A DNA stretch of 64,000 nt. It comes from Parabacteroides goldsteinii (GTDB lineage: Bacteria > Bacteroidota > Bacteroidia > Bacteroidales > Tannerellaceae). Below are positions 28,320 through 36,519 of the stretch, in pieces (the first letter of the stretch is position 1; each line of letters starts with the position of its first letter). The position numbers and the translations under genes were made by a program. The notes under the pieces were generated by a model that was not told where the DNA came from, searched no databases, and was given only the letters and a program-made list of their open reading frames with translations. The stretch lies in NCBI RefSeq assembly GCF_015550595.1, contig NZ_JADNBB010000003.1, forward strand, positions 208,174 to 272,173, read 5' to 3'.

Positions 28320-28364
28320 ATGGACGACAGTATTCCGCGAGAAACATTAACAAATAAAAATTAG
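28320..28364 (+). CDS. Putative 14-residue leader peptide upstream of corA
   Basis: ATG at 28320 opens a short frame coding MDDSIPRETLTNKN and a TAG stop at 28362. It lies between the corA promoter and the corA ribosome binding site, and its stop codon is 5 nt before the first of two alternative hairpin arms. The start of the peptide (two Asp, then a Pro and Glu) resembles the acidic/proline pattern that destabilises translating ribosomes at low magnesium in enterobacterial MgtL. Whether it is translated is not known. Confidence 0.4.
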   Translation: MDDSIPRETLTNKN

Positions 28365-28369
28365 CGGAC

Positions 28370-28413
28370 GGAGGTTTCTTATTACCTCTGTTCGTATCAA
28401 CAACGAAAGGAGG
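28370..28413 (+). promoter_or_regulatory. Mutually exclusive hairpins that may gate corA translation
   Basis: GAGGT (28371-28375) can pair with ACCTC (28384-28388). The same CCTC can instead pair with GAGG (28410-28413) of the corA ribosome binding site, helped by TTCG (28391-28394) with CGAA (28404-28407). Only one of the two can form. The stems are short, so this is suggestive only. Confidence 0.4.
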
Positions 28414-28418
28414 CAATA

Positions 28419-29345
28419 ATGAGATCGTTTCTTTATTGTGAAGCCGGCTTTGTGGAAAAAGACAAGTGGCTTCCCGACTGCTGGGTAAATGTAGAATGCC
28501 CTACCCCTGAAGATATCCAATACCTTTTAAACCAATTTCACGTACCCCAATCATTCCTGAGCGATATCGAGGATACCGACGAACGTCCGCGTATCGAGTA
28601 TGAAGGGAACTGGTTGCTGACGATCCTGCGTATCCCGGTACAGAGCACCGAAAGCGGCATACCTTTCACAACTGTCCCGATCGGCATCATCACGAATAAC
28701 GAGATCATTATCTCCGTCTGTTATCATAAGACGGAATTATTGCCCGATTTCATTCGTTACAGTCGGCGCAAAGAGCTCGTCGTACGTCACAAATACGACC
28801 TGATCCTGCGACTGATCCATTCGTCTGCCGTCTGGTTCCTGAAATATCTGAAACAGATCAACAACGAAGTGGCACGTGCCGAAAAAGCGTTGGAGAAAAG
28901 TATCCGTAACGAAGACCTGCTGCGGTTGATGAAGCTGGAGAAAAGTATGGTTTATTTCAATACGTCCATCCGTGGAAATGAAGTGATGCTCTCGAAGCTG
29001 CAAAGTATTTTCCAGGAACCGATGTATATGGATGCCGAACTGGTGGAAGATGTGGAAACCGAGTTGAAGCAAGCGCATCTCACAGTGAACATCTACAGCG
29101 ATATCCTTACCGGAACGATGGATGCCTTCGCCTCCATCATCTCCAACAATGTGAACACCATCATGAAACGCATGACCTCCATATCGATCATCCTGATGGT
29201 TCCGACACTGATAGCCAGCTTCTACGGCATGAATGTGATCAACTATGTAGAAGAACTACCGCACGGATTTGTCGTGATCGTACTCTTTTCCATCACCCTG
29301 TCGGCGCTGGCATTCTTTATCTTCAAGAGGATCAAGTGGTTCTGA
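28419..29345 (+). CDS. corA: CorA-family magnesium/divalent cation transporter
   Basis: 308 residues. A long cytoplasmic alpha/beta and helical funnel is followed by two C-terminal membrane helices with the family signature FYGMNV (the GMN loop) at about 272-277, and a basic C-terminus FKRIKWF. CorA forms a pentameric Mg2+/Co2+ channel in the inner membrane. A strong ribosome binding site (AAAGGAGG) lies just before the ATG, and the roughly 120-nt leader contains a short ORF and alternative hairpins (see separate entries). Single gene. Confidence 0.95.
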   Translation: MRSFLYCEAGFVEKDKWLPDCWVNVECPTPEDIQYLLNQFHVPQSFLSDIEDTDERPRIEYEGNWLLTILRIPVQSTESGIPFTTVPIGIITNNEIIISVCYHKTELLPDFIRYSRRKELVVRHKYDLILRLIHSSAVWFLKYLKQINNEVARAEKALEKSIRNEDLLRLMKLEKSMVYFNTSIRGNEVMLSKLQSIFQEPMYMDAELVEDVETELKQAHLTVNIYSDILTGTMDAFASIISNNVNTIMKRMTSISIILMVPTLIASFYGMNVINYVEELPHGFVVIVLFSITLSALAFFIFKRIKWF

Positions 29346-29360
29346 TATTGTTATTGCAAT

Positions 29361-29390
29361 AAAAAAATAGCCACGGAATAAACCGTGGCT
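29361..29390 (-). terminator. Terminator of the fimbrial operon
   Basis: An 8-bp stem (AGCCACGG / CCGTGGCT) with a 6-nt loop, followed on the minus strand by a run of seven T. It lies 54 nt after the fimbrillin stop. Confidence 0.75.
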
Positions 29391-29443
29391 ACCTGGCCTG
29401 TTTTCATGGAAACAATCACTGTCTCCTGAACAACAATATATAC

Positions 29444-31012
29444 TTATTTAAGGGTTGCGCCTCCGTCTCCTCCCTGATTCCGGACAATCCAGGGTAACAC
29501 ATTAAAATCCATTTTCAGATAAGCTTCATATTCATCCGGTTTTTCCGGATCGATCTCCGGAGTTCCCGTGCCGAGTCCAGAGATATTGGTCACCAGCAAA
29601 CGATAAATATTGTTGCGTACAATCGCAAACTCCATGACTCCCATCTCATTCTCCTTATTATTATCCAGATGTCTGATCCAGTAATTATAATAGCAATAGT
29701 AGCTCGACACCTCCGGATCTTTCCGGTAACGTTTCACAAACACTTTTGCCAGCTCTTCATCGGTCGATCCTTCCGTAATACCATCCAGTTTGAATCCGGC
29801 ATCTTTCATTGCCTGGATGCCGGTATAAAATTTATAGTTCGCATAATAGATAACATCAGGTCTCGCATCAGTCGTCTCCTTATTCTCTCCCCAAAGAGTC
29901 TCAGGTGTAAAACTGGCCTTAAACCGGACTCCGGTGGAATAAGCATTCAATTGGTTCGTTTTAAACATACAGTTTTCAAGACAGTAAAAACCATGGAACG
30001 AATTAACCGGTACAGACTGCCAGTTTTCTGCAACCGTCTTCAATGGATAAGCATAATATCCGTCCGTATTATCGAAATCGGTAGCCCCATCTATCGTTTT
30101 CGAGAAGAAATAAGGATCGATCACATACCCGTTAACAGGATTTATCTCCCCGAAATTTCCGTTTGTAATGGTATAGGAAGAAGGAACCCGGTTTGCCGTC
30201 AGGACTGCCGTATGACGGAAGGTGTAAAACCAACGGCTTAAGTTGATGTACTGGAATCCGGACAGGCTGATGGAAACATATTTATCGCCATCGCCGGTCG
30301 TCAGATCGTATTTCTCTTTCGACTGTCCGACCAATACTTTAGCCATAGCCCGTTCCAGATTTATAGTTATAATAGTAGGATCTTCCGACGGTAAAATCTC
30401 ACGGACAGTCACTTTCAAATTCGAATCCGTAGTACCCTCATATAAACCGCTATTGTCGGCACGCCCTGTCATCAATAAAGTACCATCCTCGGTCAAAACC
30501 CCGAAGCCGTCTTTATAGGTGGATCTGTCCACCAGGTTGATAAACTCATTCTCCGTATTGAAAGAACCTGTCACATCCCCGTTGGCAACCGTAAAAACAT
30601 CATACGTACCCGGATCTATCAAGACCCTGTTGGCCGTGTACTTTACGATATGTTCACTCTGGTTTCCGGAAGAAGCATTTTCCGAAACCTGCGGTCCTGC
30701 CGTACGGGTTATATTCTCCAACGAGATCTTTTTATATAAAGCCTTCGTATCCGAATTGAACAGATAAACGGTAAGCGACTTTACATTATACTCATTGGCA
30801 GTACCGGTTTCATAAATACCCGAAGTTTCCGCCCCACCGGCTTTGGTCGAAGAACTGTTAGGAACGACAAAAGCGAACCGGACATTTCCTTCTCCCTCGT
30901 CTACAAAGCCGGAATTATCTTCCGGTAATACATCTGCATCGTTAATACATCCCGACAAGCCCAATACCAGGCATAACAGTCCTGCTGATTTTACAAAAAA
31001 GTTGTTTTTCAT
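29444..31012 (-). CDS. Mfa1-family fimbrillin (major fimbrial subunit lipoprotein)
   Basis: 522 residues. The signal peptide ends in the lipobox LSGC, expected for fimbrillins that are lipidated before proteolytic maturation. The N-terminal domain has the fimbrillin strand YNVKSLTVYLFNSDTKALYKK. The C-terminal part FAIVRNNIYRLLVTNISGLGTG and the final EAYLKMDFNVLPWIVRN match the Mfa1 C-terminal domain. Such subunits polymerise by donor-strand exchange into thin surface fimbriae used in adhesion and biofilm. It is the last gene of a leftward operon with DUF3868 and DUF3575 genes; an invertible promoter lies at the operon's head. Confidence 0.9.
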   Translation of the reverse strand: MKNNFFVKSAGLLCLVLGLSGCINDADVLPEDNSGFVDEGEGNVRFAFVVPNSSSTKAGGAETSGIYETGTANEYNVKSLTVYLFNSDTKALYKKISLENITRTAGPQVSENASSGNQSEHIVKYTANRVLIDPGTYDVFTVANGDVTGSFNTENEFINLVDRSTYKDGFGVLTEDGTLLMTGRADNSGLYEGTTDSNLKVTVREILPSEDPTIITINLERAMAKVLVGQSKEKYDLTTGDGDKYVSISLSGFQYINLSRWFYTFRHTAVLTANRVPSSYTITNGNFGEINPVNGYVIDPYFFSKTIDGATDFDNTDGYYAYPLKTVAENWQSVPVNSFHGFYCLENCMFKTNQLNAYSTGVRFKASFTPETLWGENKETTDARPDVIYYANYKFYTGIQAMKDAGFKLDGITEGSTDEELAKVFVKRYRKDPEVSSYYCYYNYWIRHLDNNKENEMGVMEFAIVRNNIYRLLVTNISGLGTGTPEIDPEKPDEYEAYLKMDFNVLPWIVRNQGGDGGATLK

Positions 31013-31044
31013 ATGATAAAAGCACTTAGTAAATAATTATACAT

Positions 31045-32052
31045 TCAATGACGTTTATTATTCTCAAAAAACGCGGCCAAATTCATACCGGCCTCTTCCG
31101 ATCCTTCCGCTTTTGCCGCTTTCAGCAGACGAATGCCTTCATACAGATTTCCGGTCATCAACTCATACACCCCTTTGCAATTTTTATAAGCCAGGGTTTC
31201 ATGGGGTGCCATCCGCAGATACTCCCCGGCTGCCTGCCAGTTCCCCTGCTCGATAGCAGCCGCTGCCGCATTCAGATTGGCAACCGGATGAGCCGGGTAA
31301 ATCTTTACACTCGTTTCCATTATCTGATAAAATTTCCCCGGTTCATTTTTATAGCTCAACGCCACCATATACAATTCGCGTAAAGAAAGCATCTGGGGAT
31401 TCATTTCCGCCACCACCCTGGCCTCTTCCAGGTTAAAACTCAATTCTTTCTGATTCCGGACATCGGTCGCATCACTTTCCGGAGAAATATATGAAGCTTT
31501 TAACCCGGATACTTCCGAAACCTTCGGCGAAGGTGTAACATCATTGATTACAGTATTCTTTACTTCCGGTGACCTTCCCGATCCTTTCAGACCGACCGTT
31601 TCCCGGACAATTTCCCCGGAAGAAGCCAGCCTGTTTACCTTCAAAAACAGTTCCGGCATACGCATCCAATTTTCGGAAGCAACAGAAGTATTATAGATCA
31701 CTTCACAAGGGGATTCTCCCGTCAGCTCCCTGACAAGAAAATATTTCTCCCCTTCAATACCTTTTCGTTTATTCAATACACGGTTCCGTTCATATATGCG
31801 ATGTCTTTTTTTACCGTTCAGCAAGACAGGCGCAAGTTCTTTCTCCTGCCTGTTCTCTTTTATCACCGGAATAATGGTAAACGATTCGTCTGATGTGAAA
31901 TCATGGGTATTGACAATACATTTCACCGATACCATCAACGAATCACCTTTCACAAAACATGACTGCGATTTTATCTCCACATCAATATCCTTTGCATATA
32001 AGGAGTTGCAAATAAAAAATAAGCCCAACAACACGAGCGGATTGATTTTCAT
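31045..32052 (-). CDS. DUF3868 fimbria-associated protein
   Basis: 335 residues with a signal peptide to about residue 20 (SLYAKDI). The N-terminal sandwich (SCFVKGDSLMVSVKCIV, DESFTIIPVI) and the following charged loop are typical of DUF3868. The C-terminal third contains helical TPR-like repeats (LREL YMVALSYKNEPGKFY region, HPVANLNAAAAAIEQGNW). DUF3868 and DUF3575 genes regularly precede Mfa/Fim-type fimbrillins in Bacteroidales, where a role in assembly or anchoring is presumed. It is 32 nt upstream of the fimbrillin gene and 13 nt after the DUF3575 gene. Confidence 0.88.
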   Translation of the reverse strand: MKINPLVLLGLFFICNSLYAKDIDVEIKSQSCFVKGDSLMVSVKCIVNTHDFTSDESFTIIPVIKENRQEKELAPVLLNGKKRHRIYERNRVLNKRKGIEGEKYFLVRELTGESPCEVIYNTSVASENWMRMPELFLKVNRLASSGEIVRETVGLKGSGRSPEVKNTVINDVTPSPKVSEVSGLKASYISPESDATDVRNQKELSFNLEEARVVAEMNPQMLSLRELYMVALSYKNEPGKFYQIMETSVKIYPAHPVANLNAAAAAIEQGNWQAAGEYLRMAPHETLAYKNCKGVYELMTGNLYEGIRLLKAAKAEGSEEAGMNLAAFFENNKRH

Positions 32053-32065
32053 ATTTATTGTTTTT

Positions 32066-32686
32066 TTATTGTATAAAGTAAATTAGAGATATGCCTATTT
32101 GTGTTGGTCCCACATAATTGGTATGCGCCTTTTCTATGCGGGGCGTTCCTTTTTCCTGCCCGTATTTATCATAACTCAGATAAGCATACCCCAAAGCAAT
32201 ACCAACTTCCAGGTTCCATAGCGGACTTATCATCCATTGGTATCCGTAAGAAATTCCGGCACCGACCAGATTTCCCTGAAAACGATAATCAGACAATATT
32301 CCTCCCCAATTAAAACGCGCATAATGGGCCTGTATACCTACAAAACTTCCCTGAAAAACTTCACCAAACCATCTTCTGAATTCCGGTTGTATAAGCAGAT
32401 GTTTCATCTTCTTGTTATCAGCAAAAGTCCACGGGTTATAACTGATGATAGAACTGAACGAATAGGCATCTTTGCATTTTATTTCTCCCCCGATATTCAA
32501 AGACGACGTCAAATCATAAAGTACATTTGTTTTCACTGCAATATTCTGACAGTTCAATTTAGATAAAGAACTGATAATCATTATTATAAAAATCAGATTT
32601 TTAGGACTATAAAGCCCTACAAATATCTTACGACACATTATCATAATAATACTAAAAACAACTATATAATTACTTTTATATCGCAT
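32066..32686 (-). CDS. DUF3575 outer-membrane protein, first gene of the fimbrial operon
   Basis: 206 residues as read from ATG 32686. The signal peptide appears at about 30-48 (IFIIMIISSLSKLNCQ), which is unusually far in, so an internal Met could be the true start. The mature protein is a small beta-barrel with the DUF3575 pattern NIAVKTNVLYDLTSSLNIGGEI, YNPWTF, PEFRRWFGE, FVGIQAHYARF and YGYQW. It heads the fimbrial operon; its start codon is 66 nt from the left arm of the invertible promoter, so its expression should depend on that switch. Confidence 0.87.
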   Translation of the reverse strand: MRYKSNYIVVFSIIMIMCRKIFVGLYSPKNLIFIIMIISSLSKLNCQNIAVKTNVLYDLTSSLNIGGEIKCKDAYSFSSIISYNPWTFADNKKMKHLLIQPEFRRWFGEVFQGSFVGIQAHYARFNWGGILSDYRFQGNLVGAGISYGYQWMISPLWNLEVGIALGYAYLSYDKYGQEKGTPRIEKAHTNYVGPTQIGISLIYFIQ

Positions 32687-32751
32687 ATCAGATGTTATAG
32701 AAAAATATTAATACTATATCAGATTATATTACTCACATTTTAATAAAAAAA

Positions 32752-32788
32752 TAATGACTAAAATAAACGAACGTTTTTTCTAGTCATT
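32752..32788 (+). repeat. Left arm of the invertible promoter (37 bp)
   Basis: Perfect reverse complement of 32928-32964. Each arm is itself nearly palindromic (ends AATGACTA and TAGTCATT) and holds the core AAACGTTCGT, here on the minus strand at 32767-32776. Confidence 0.9.
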
Positions 32789-32887
32789 ATTCCGAAACGA
32801 AAATTCAAGATAATATGATTATTGTAACTTCTCGAAAAATAGCATATATCTTTCTGTAATTCAATGAAATAAAAAGATAAAAAACGC

Positions 32888-32918
32888 TTTGTTTTTCATT
32901 TAATATAAAATATATTTG
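32888..32918 (+). promoter_or_regulatory. Promoter inside the invertible segment
   Basis: TTTG at 32888-32891, a 19-nt spacer, TATATTTG at 32911-32918: an exact Bacteroidetes consensus. It has no gene to serve on its right side. Confidence 0.8.
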
Positions 32919-32927
32919 CACCAAATA

Positions 32928-32964
32928 AATGACTAGAAAAAACGTTCGTTTATTTTAGTCATTA
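32928..32964 (-). repeat. Right arm of the invertible promoter (37 bp)
   Basis: Perfect reverse complement of 32752-32788, with core AAACGTTCGT at 32940-32949. Confidence 0.9.
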
Positions 32965-32990
32965 CATCGGATCTTTATGAATTCAGCATA

Positions 32991-33045
32991 AAAAAACTCT
33001 GTATTTTCCGACTTTAATTGAAATAATATCGGAAAATACAGAGTT
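32991..33045 (-). terminator. Strong terminator at the end of the exopolysaccharide operon
   Basis: A perfect 17-bp stem (32995-33011 with 33029-33045) around a 17-nt loop; on the minus strand it is followed by a T run. It ends leftward transcription after the HU gene and would also block the rightward transcript from the invertible promoter. Confidence 0.8.
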
Positions 33046-33076
33046 AAATAGTCAACCGGATGAAAGCTTAAAGCAG

Positions 33077-33364
33077 CTACTCTTCCTCTTTATTCAGTTT
33101 TCTGACCAGGTCATCCGCTGCACGAAATTTCACGGTACTTCTGGGGGCAAGCATCAGGGGTTCCATTGTTTGTGGATTCCTGACAGGACGCGGTTTCTGA
33201 AGTATAGGAGAAAAAACTCCAAGGCCACCTATCCTTACTTTGTTTTCGGATCTAACTTCTTCAAATACCGTGTCAATGAAGGTATTCAAAACATTCCGTA
33301 CAGCACTTTGCGTATACCCTGTCTTTTCTGCGATAGAGTATATCAACTCTCTTTTGTTCATCAT
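33077..33364 (-). CDS. HU/IHF-family DNA-binding protein
   Basis: 95 residues with the normal HU layout: helical N-terminus (NKRELIYSIAEKTGYTQSAVRNVLNTFID), GGLGVFSP beta turn and the DNA-binding arm ending with VKFRAADDLV. It is the last gene of the leftward exopolysaccharide operon, 12 nt after the phosphatase gene. HU-like genes at the ends of capsule loci are frequent in Bacteroidales; a regulatory or architectural role there is inferred. Confidence 0.93.
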   Translation of the reverse strand: MMNKRELIYSIAEKTGYTQSAVRNVLNTFIDTVFEEVRSENKVRIGGLGVFSPILQKPRPVRNPQTMEPLMLAPRSTVKFRAADDLVRKLNKEEE

Positions 33365-33376
33365 ATCTTTACAGTT

Positions 33377-34132
33377 TTAAAATTTTTGTTCCGCCAACGA
33401 TCCACTGTTCCAAAGCAAATCGTTATTATCAAATAGTTTGTAGATTTGTCGTATCTGGCTTCCTGACAAATAGAGCTTTTTCAGGCCTTTTTCATAATCG
33501 GCCAGCCGATGATAGTCCGAACCCACATAATCGTAATATCCCTTATCCAACAGATTCCGGGCAACCGATCGGGGTTGTTTTCCATACAACCCGGCCAACG
33601 AGAACAAATTCAACTGGAATTTATACCCCTTGTCTTTCAGAAAAGAATAATCATCCTGCGTCATATACTGATACAGTTCCGGATGAGCGATAACAGGCTT
33701 ATACCCTTCCAGCATAAGATCGAATAAAAAGGTCAGGTATTTCTCGGGTGCCGATAAACGGGAAGTCTCCACCAATATCTGCTTACCGGGGAAAGTCAAT
33801 ACTTTTCCCCTCTTGCGGGCATCAAAACCATTATCCAGCATATATTCAGCAGCCAGATATAATTCAATATCCGCAGGACAACACTCTTTCAGAATGGAAT
33901 ATTTTGCCAGTAAAAGTTCTAATGAATTATTCGTACACTCTTCCGCAATATGGGGAGTAAGGAAGATCCGTTTCACACCGACCTCCCTCATTCTCTCCAA
34001 TGCGGTTATCGAGTCCATTAAGGACTCCGATCCCCCGTCCACATTGGGAAGCAGATGCGCATGCACATCTGTCATTCCCTCGAGCAATGTGGTATAAAGA
34101 ATGTTTCTCTTTGGTACAATCCAGGTTAACAT
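33377..34132 (-). CDS. CpsB/CapC-type tyrosine-protein phosphatase
   Basis: 251 residues, cytoplasmic. The PHP-type metal centre is visible as MTDVHAHLLPNVDGG at about 20-34, TPHIAEE, ELYLAAEYMLD, VIAHPELY and YVGSDYHR. In Gram-positive capsule systems CpsB dephosphorylates the tyrosine kinase that controls polymer length; here it sits 14 nt downstream of the Wzc-like kinase gene and should act on its tyrosine-rich tail. Start chosen at 34132; an internal Met just before TDVHAH is possible. Confidence 0.93.
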   Translation of the reverse strand: MLTWIVPKRNILYTTLLEGMTDVHAHLLPNVDGGSESLMDSITALERMREVGVKRIFLTPHIAEECTNNSLELLLAKYSILKECCPADIELYLAAEYMLDNGFDARKRGKVLTFPGKQILVETSRLSAPEKYLTFLFDLMLEGYKPVIAHPELYQYMTQDDYSFLKDKGYKFQLNLFSLAGLYGKQPRSVARNLLDKGYYDYVGSDYHRLADYEKGLKKLYLSGSQIRQIYKLFDNNDLLWNSGSLAEQKF

Positions 34133-34146
34133 AACAAATTCAATAT

Positions 34147-36507
34147 TTATTTCTTCTTTTCATTCCCGTATCCATACCCATAGCCATAACCGTATCCATA
34201 TCCGTATCCATATCCATAACCTGAATGGTTATAGCGTACACCGTTCAGGATCAGACTCATATTCTTGAATTTATCCTGTTTATACAGTTTTTCCAACTCA
34301 GGTAGTTGCCGGCGATCCATCAATCCGGCACGCAGGATATAAATGGTCAGGTCAGCCACACGATTTACAATCGCCGCATCGGCCACCAAGCCGGCCGGCA
34401 CATTATCCAGAATAATGTAATCATACCGCTTCTTCAACTCTTCGACCAGGGTTTCCAAACGAGTGCTCAACAATAGTTCGGACGGATTAGGAGGTACAGG
34501 CCCGGTATGAATGATATCCAGGTTTTCCGCTAGTTCTCCTTTTCCAATGATAGAATCGATATTATCCACTTTCCCGGATAAATAATTAGTTATCCCCATG
34601 TTAGTAACGTTACTAACATGGCTGCTAAGGGTACCCTTACGAATATCGAGATCGACCAGTATCACCTTCTTACTGGTTAAGGCGAAGCTCATGGCCAGGT
34701 TCATCGACACAAATGTCTTACCGGCATTCGGGTTGAAAGAAGTGAACATCACCACTTTCATATCCTTCGCTTTCACACGCATGAAATCCATATTCGTACG
34801 TACAATACGGAATGCTTCCGAAATACTGTCACGCCCGTTTTCACGCACGACTATTTCATCTTTATTCTTCTTGTCACGTAAAGGTATCTCTCCCAGGAAC
34901 GGGATCGATACGGCATCTTCTATATCCTTGCGTGTACGTACAGTCGTGTTCATAACCACCTGCAACCAAATAATCCCCGACGGGATAGCCAGTCCAAGCA
35001 CCACAGCCGCCAATAGAATCATCATCGATTTTGGTGCTACCGGGTTTCTGCTCCCCTGAGCCGCATCGATGACACGGGCATTACTTTCGGTAATTGCCTG
35101 CGACAAAGCATTCTCTTCCCTCTTATTCAATAGGTAGAGATACAACTCTTCCTTAATTTTCTGCTGACGCTCAACCGACAACACATATTTCTGTTGCGTC
35201 GGTACGGCCGAAATACGGCGGCTGGTCTGTGCCTCCCGCTCCTTGATATTCTTTATTTTGATATTCAGTCCGACAATCAGGTTATCGATAGCCCGGATAA
35301 TAGTCTGCTTCATCGCAACCAACGAATTGTTCAGGTCCATCACCACCGGATTCTTGTTACTGCTGTTGCTGATCAGTTTGTCACGTTTCAATAATAGACC
35401 GTTATATTCGCTGATCTGACCTTCGATATTCACATCCGCAATACCGGAATTAGCCGGTATCAGGTCCGAGCTTTTATGCGGGTCTATCAGGTAATCGCGG
35501 ATATATTTAGCCAAAGTCACCTGATTCTCCAAGCCAAGTCCTTCCTGGCTATATTGGCTGCTCTCCTGCAGATACATCCCTGTTTCGGAACTGATGTCGG
35601 TCAACTGGTTTTCCCGCTTATAAGTCTCGATATCGGCGTCCACACTTCCTAATTCTTTTTCAATAATGATCAGACGGTCATTGATAAAATTGGAAGTATT
35701 CACCGTCACCTGGTTCTTGTCGTTTATCGCATCTTCATTATAGACAGCGATCAACATATTCAATACATCCTCTGCCCGTGGAATAGAAACATCCTGCAAG
35801 GTCAGGTTGATGATCGTTGCCGTTTTACTGGCTAATGCAACCTGAAGGGCATTACTATAACCCAAAGCGACATCCACCCTGTTCTTTTTCACAACAGCCA
35901 CCGGCTTACCGAAATATTTATCCGAATAATATAAAGTCGGAGTAACCACCAGCTTTCCGATAGATGTAATCACCGTATCGTTCAACGCCACCTTCAACAT
36001 TTTTGTCTCGTCCGTTGAAAAATCCGACAACATCACTTCCGTCTCCGTCAAAGGTGTCACATTCAACGAAAAAGCCTGTGTCGCCTCCGCTTCCGGAAAC
36101 TGCACGGCAATGGGCGACTGGGTATACAGTTCAACCGTACGCAACCCGTCCTTCACCGTATAACCGATATCCAGGTTCAGCCGTTCGGCCACGCTATTCA
36201 TCAACCGCCTCGACTTGAACACCAACACTTCGTTATCCACATTGCTTTTGACATTGAACATGTTCAACTCTTCAAAAGCAGCCGACTCACTCAGACCGCC
36301 TCCTTTGCTGTTGTCTTTTATCAGAACCGAAGCCGTACGCGTATACACTTTCGGCGCCCATTTCAGATACAGGAAGCCCGCTCCGCAACAAATCAGAACG
36401 GATAAAAGGAACCAATACCAGTTAATCAGAACAATATGGAAAAGATCTTTCAAATTCAGTTCGTTTTCTTCCCCTCTCAAATAAGTAGTTTCTTGTTCAG
36501 AATTCAT
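34147..36507 (-). CDS. Wzc-like polysaccharide co-polymerase and tyrosine autokinase
   Basis: 786 residues. Order: N-terminal Wzz domain with a membrane helix at about 30-50, a long periplasmic coiled region, a second helix at about 500-525 (MMILLAAVVLGLAIPSG), then the cytoplasmic BY-kinase with Walker A NPNAGKTF (about residue 594), Walker A' ILVDLDIRKG and Walker B YIILDNVPAG. The protein ends in nine Tyr-Gly repeats and NEKKK, a tyrosine-rich tail expected to be the phosphorylation cluster. It should work with the Wza-like pore encoded 12 nt upstream and the phosphatase 14 nt downstream to polymerise and export an exopolysaccharide. Confidence 0.95.
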   Translation of the reverse strand: MNSEQETTYLRGEENELNLKDLFHIVLINWYWFLLSVLICCGAGFLYLKWAPKVYTRTASVLIKDNSKGGGLSESAAFEELNMFNVKSNVDNEVLVFKSRRLMNSVAERLNLDIGYTVKDGLRTVELYTQSPIAVQFPEAEATQAFSLNVTPLTETEVMLSDFSTDETKMLKVALNDTVITSIGKLVVTPTLYYSDKYFGKPVAVVKKNRVDVALGYSNALQVALASKTATIINLTLQDVSIPRAEDVLNMLIAVYNEDAINDKNQVTVNTSNFINDRLIIIEKELGSVDADIETYKRENQLTDISSETGMYLQESSQYSQEGLGLENQVTLAKYIRDYLIDPHKSSDLIPANSGIADVNIEGQISEYNGLLLKRDKLISNSSNKNPVVMDLNNSLVAMKQTIIRAIDNLIVGLNIKIKNIKEREAQTSRRISAVPTQQKYVLSVERQQKIKEELYLYLLNKREENALSQAITESNARVIDAAQGSRNPVAPKSMMILLAAVVLGLAIPSGIIWLQVVMNTTVRTRKDIEDAVSIPFLGEIPLRDKKNKDEIVVRENGRDSISEAFRIVRTNMDFMRVKAKDMKVVMFTSFNPNAGKTFVSMNLAMSFALTSKKVILVDLDIRKGTLSSHVSNVTNMGITNYLSGKVDNIDSIIGKGELAENLDIIHTGPVPPNPSELLLSTRLETLVEELKKRYDYIILDNVPAGLVADAAIVNRVADLTIYILRAGLMDRRQLPELEKLYKQDKFKNMSLILNGVRYNHSGYGYGYGYGYGYGYGYGYGNEKKK

Positions 36508-36519
36508 TAGGTTCTCCGA

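Larger units (their letters stand above)
32752..32964. promoter_or_regulatory. Phase-variable invertible promoter of the fimbrial operon, OFF orientation
   Basis: Two perfect 37-bp inverted repeats enclose 139 bp that contain one consensus promoter. In this orientation it points right, away from the DUF3575-DUF3868-fimbrillin operon and into the 3' end of the HU gene. No TAnnTTTG element faces left inside the segment. After inversion the -7 element would map near 32798-32805 on the minus strand and drive the fimbrial genes with a leader of about 105 nt. The arm core AAACGTTCGT fits ARACGTWCGT, the core described for Mpi-type serine-recombinase promoter switches of Bacteroides fragilis. No recombinase gene lies in the window. 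Confidence 0.85.

Noticed and set aside
34147-34210. Tyr-Gly DNA repeat as an on/off slippage switch
   Set aside because: The unit is 6 bp, so length changes keep the reading frame; it may vary in length but cannot switch the gene off.
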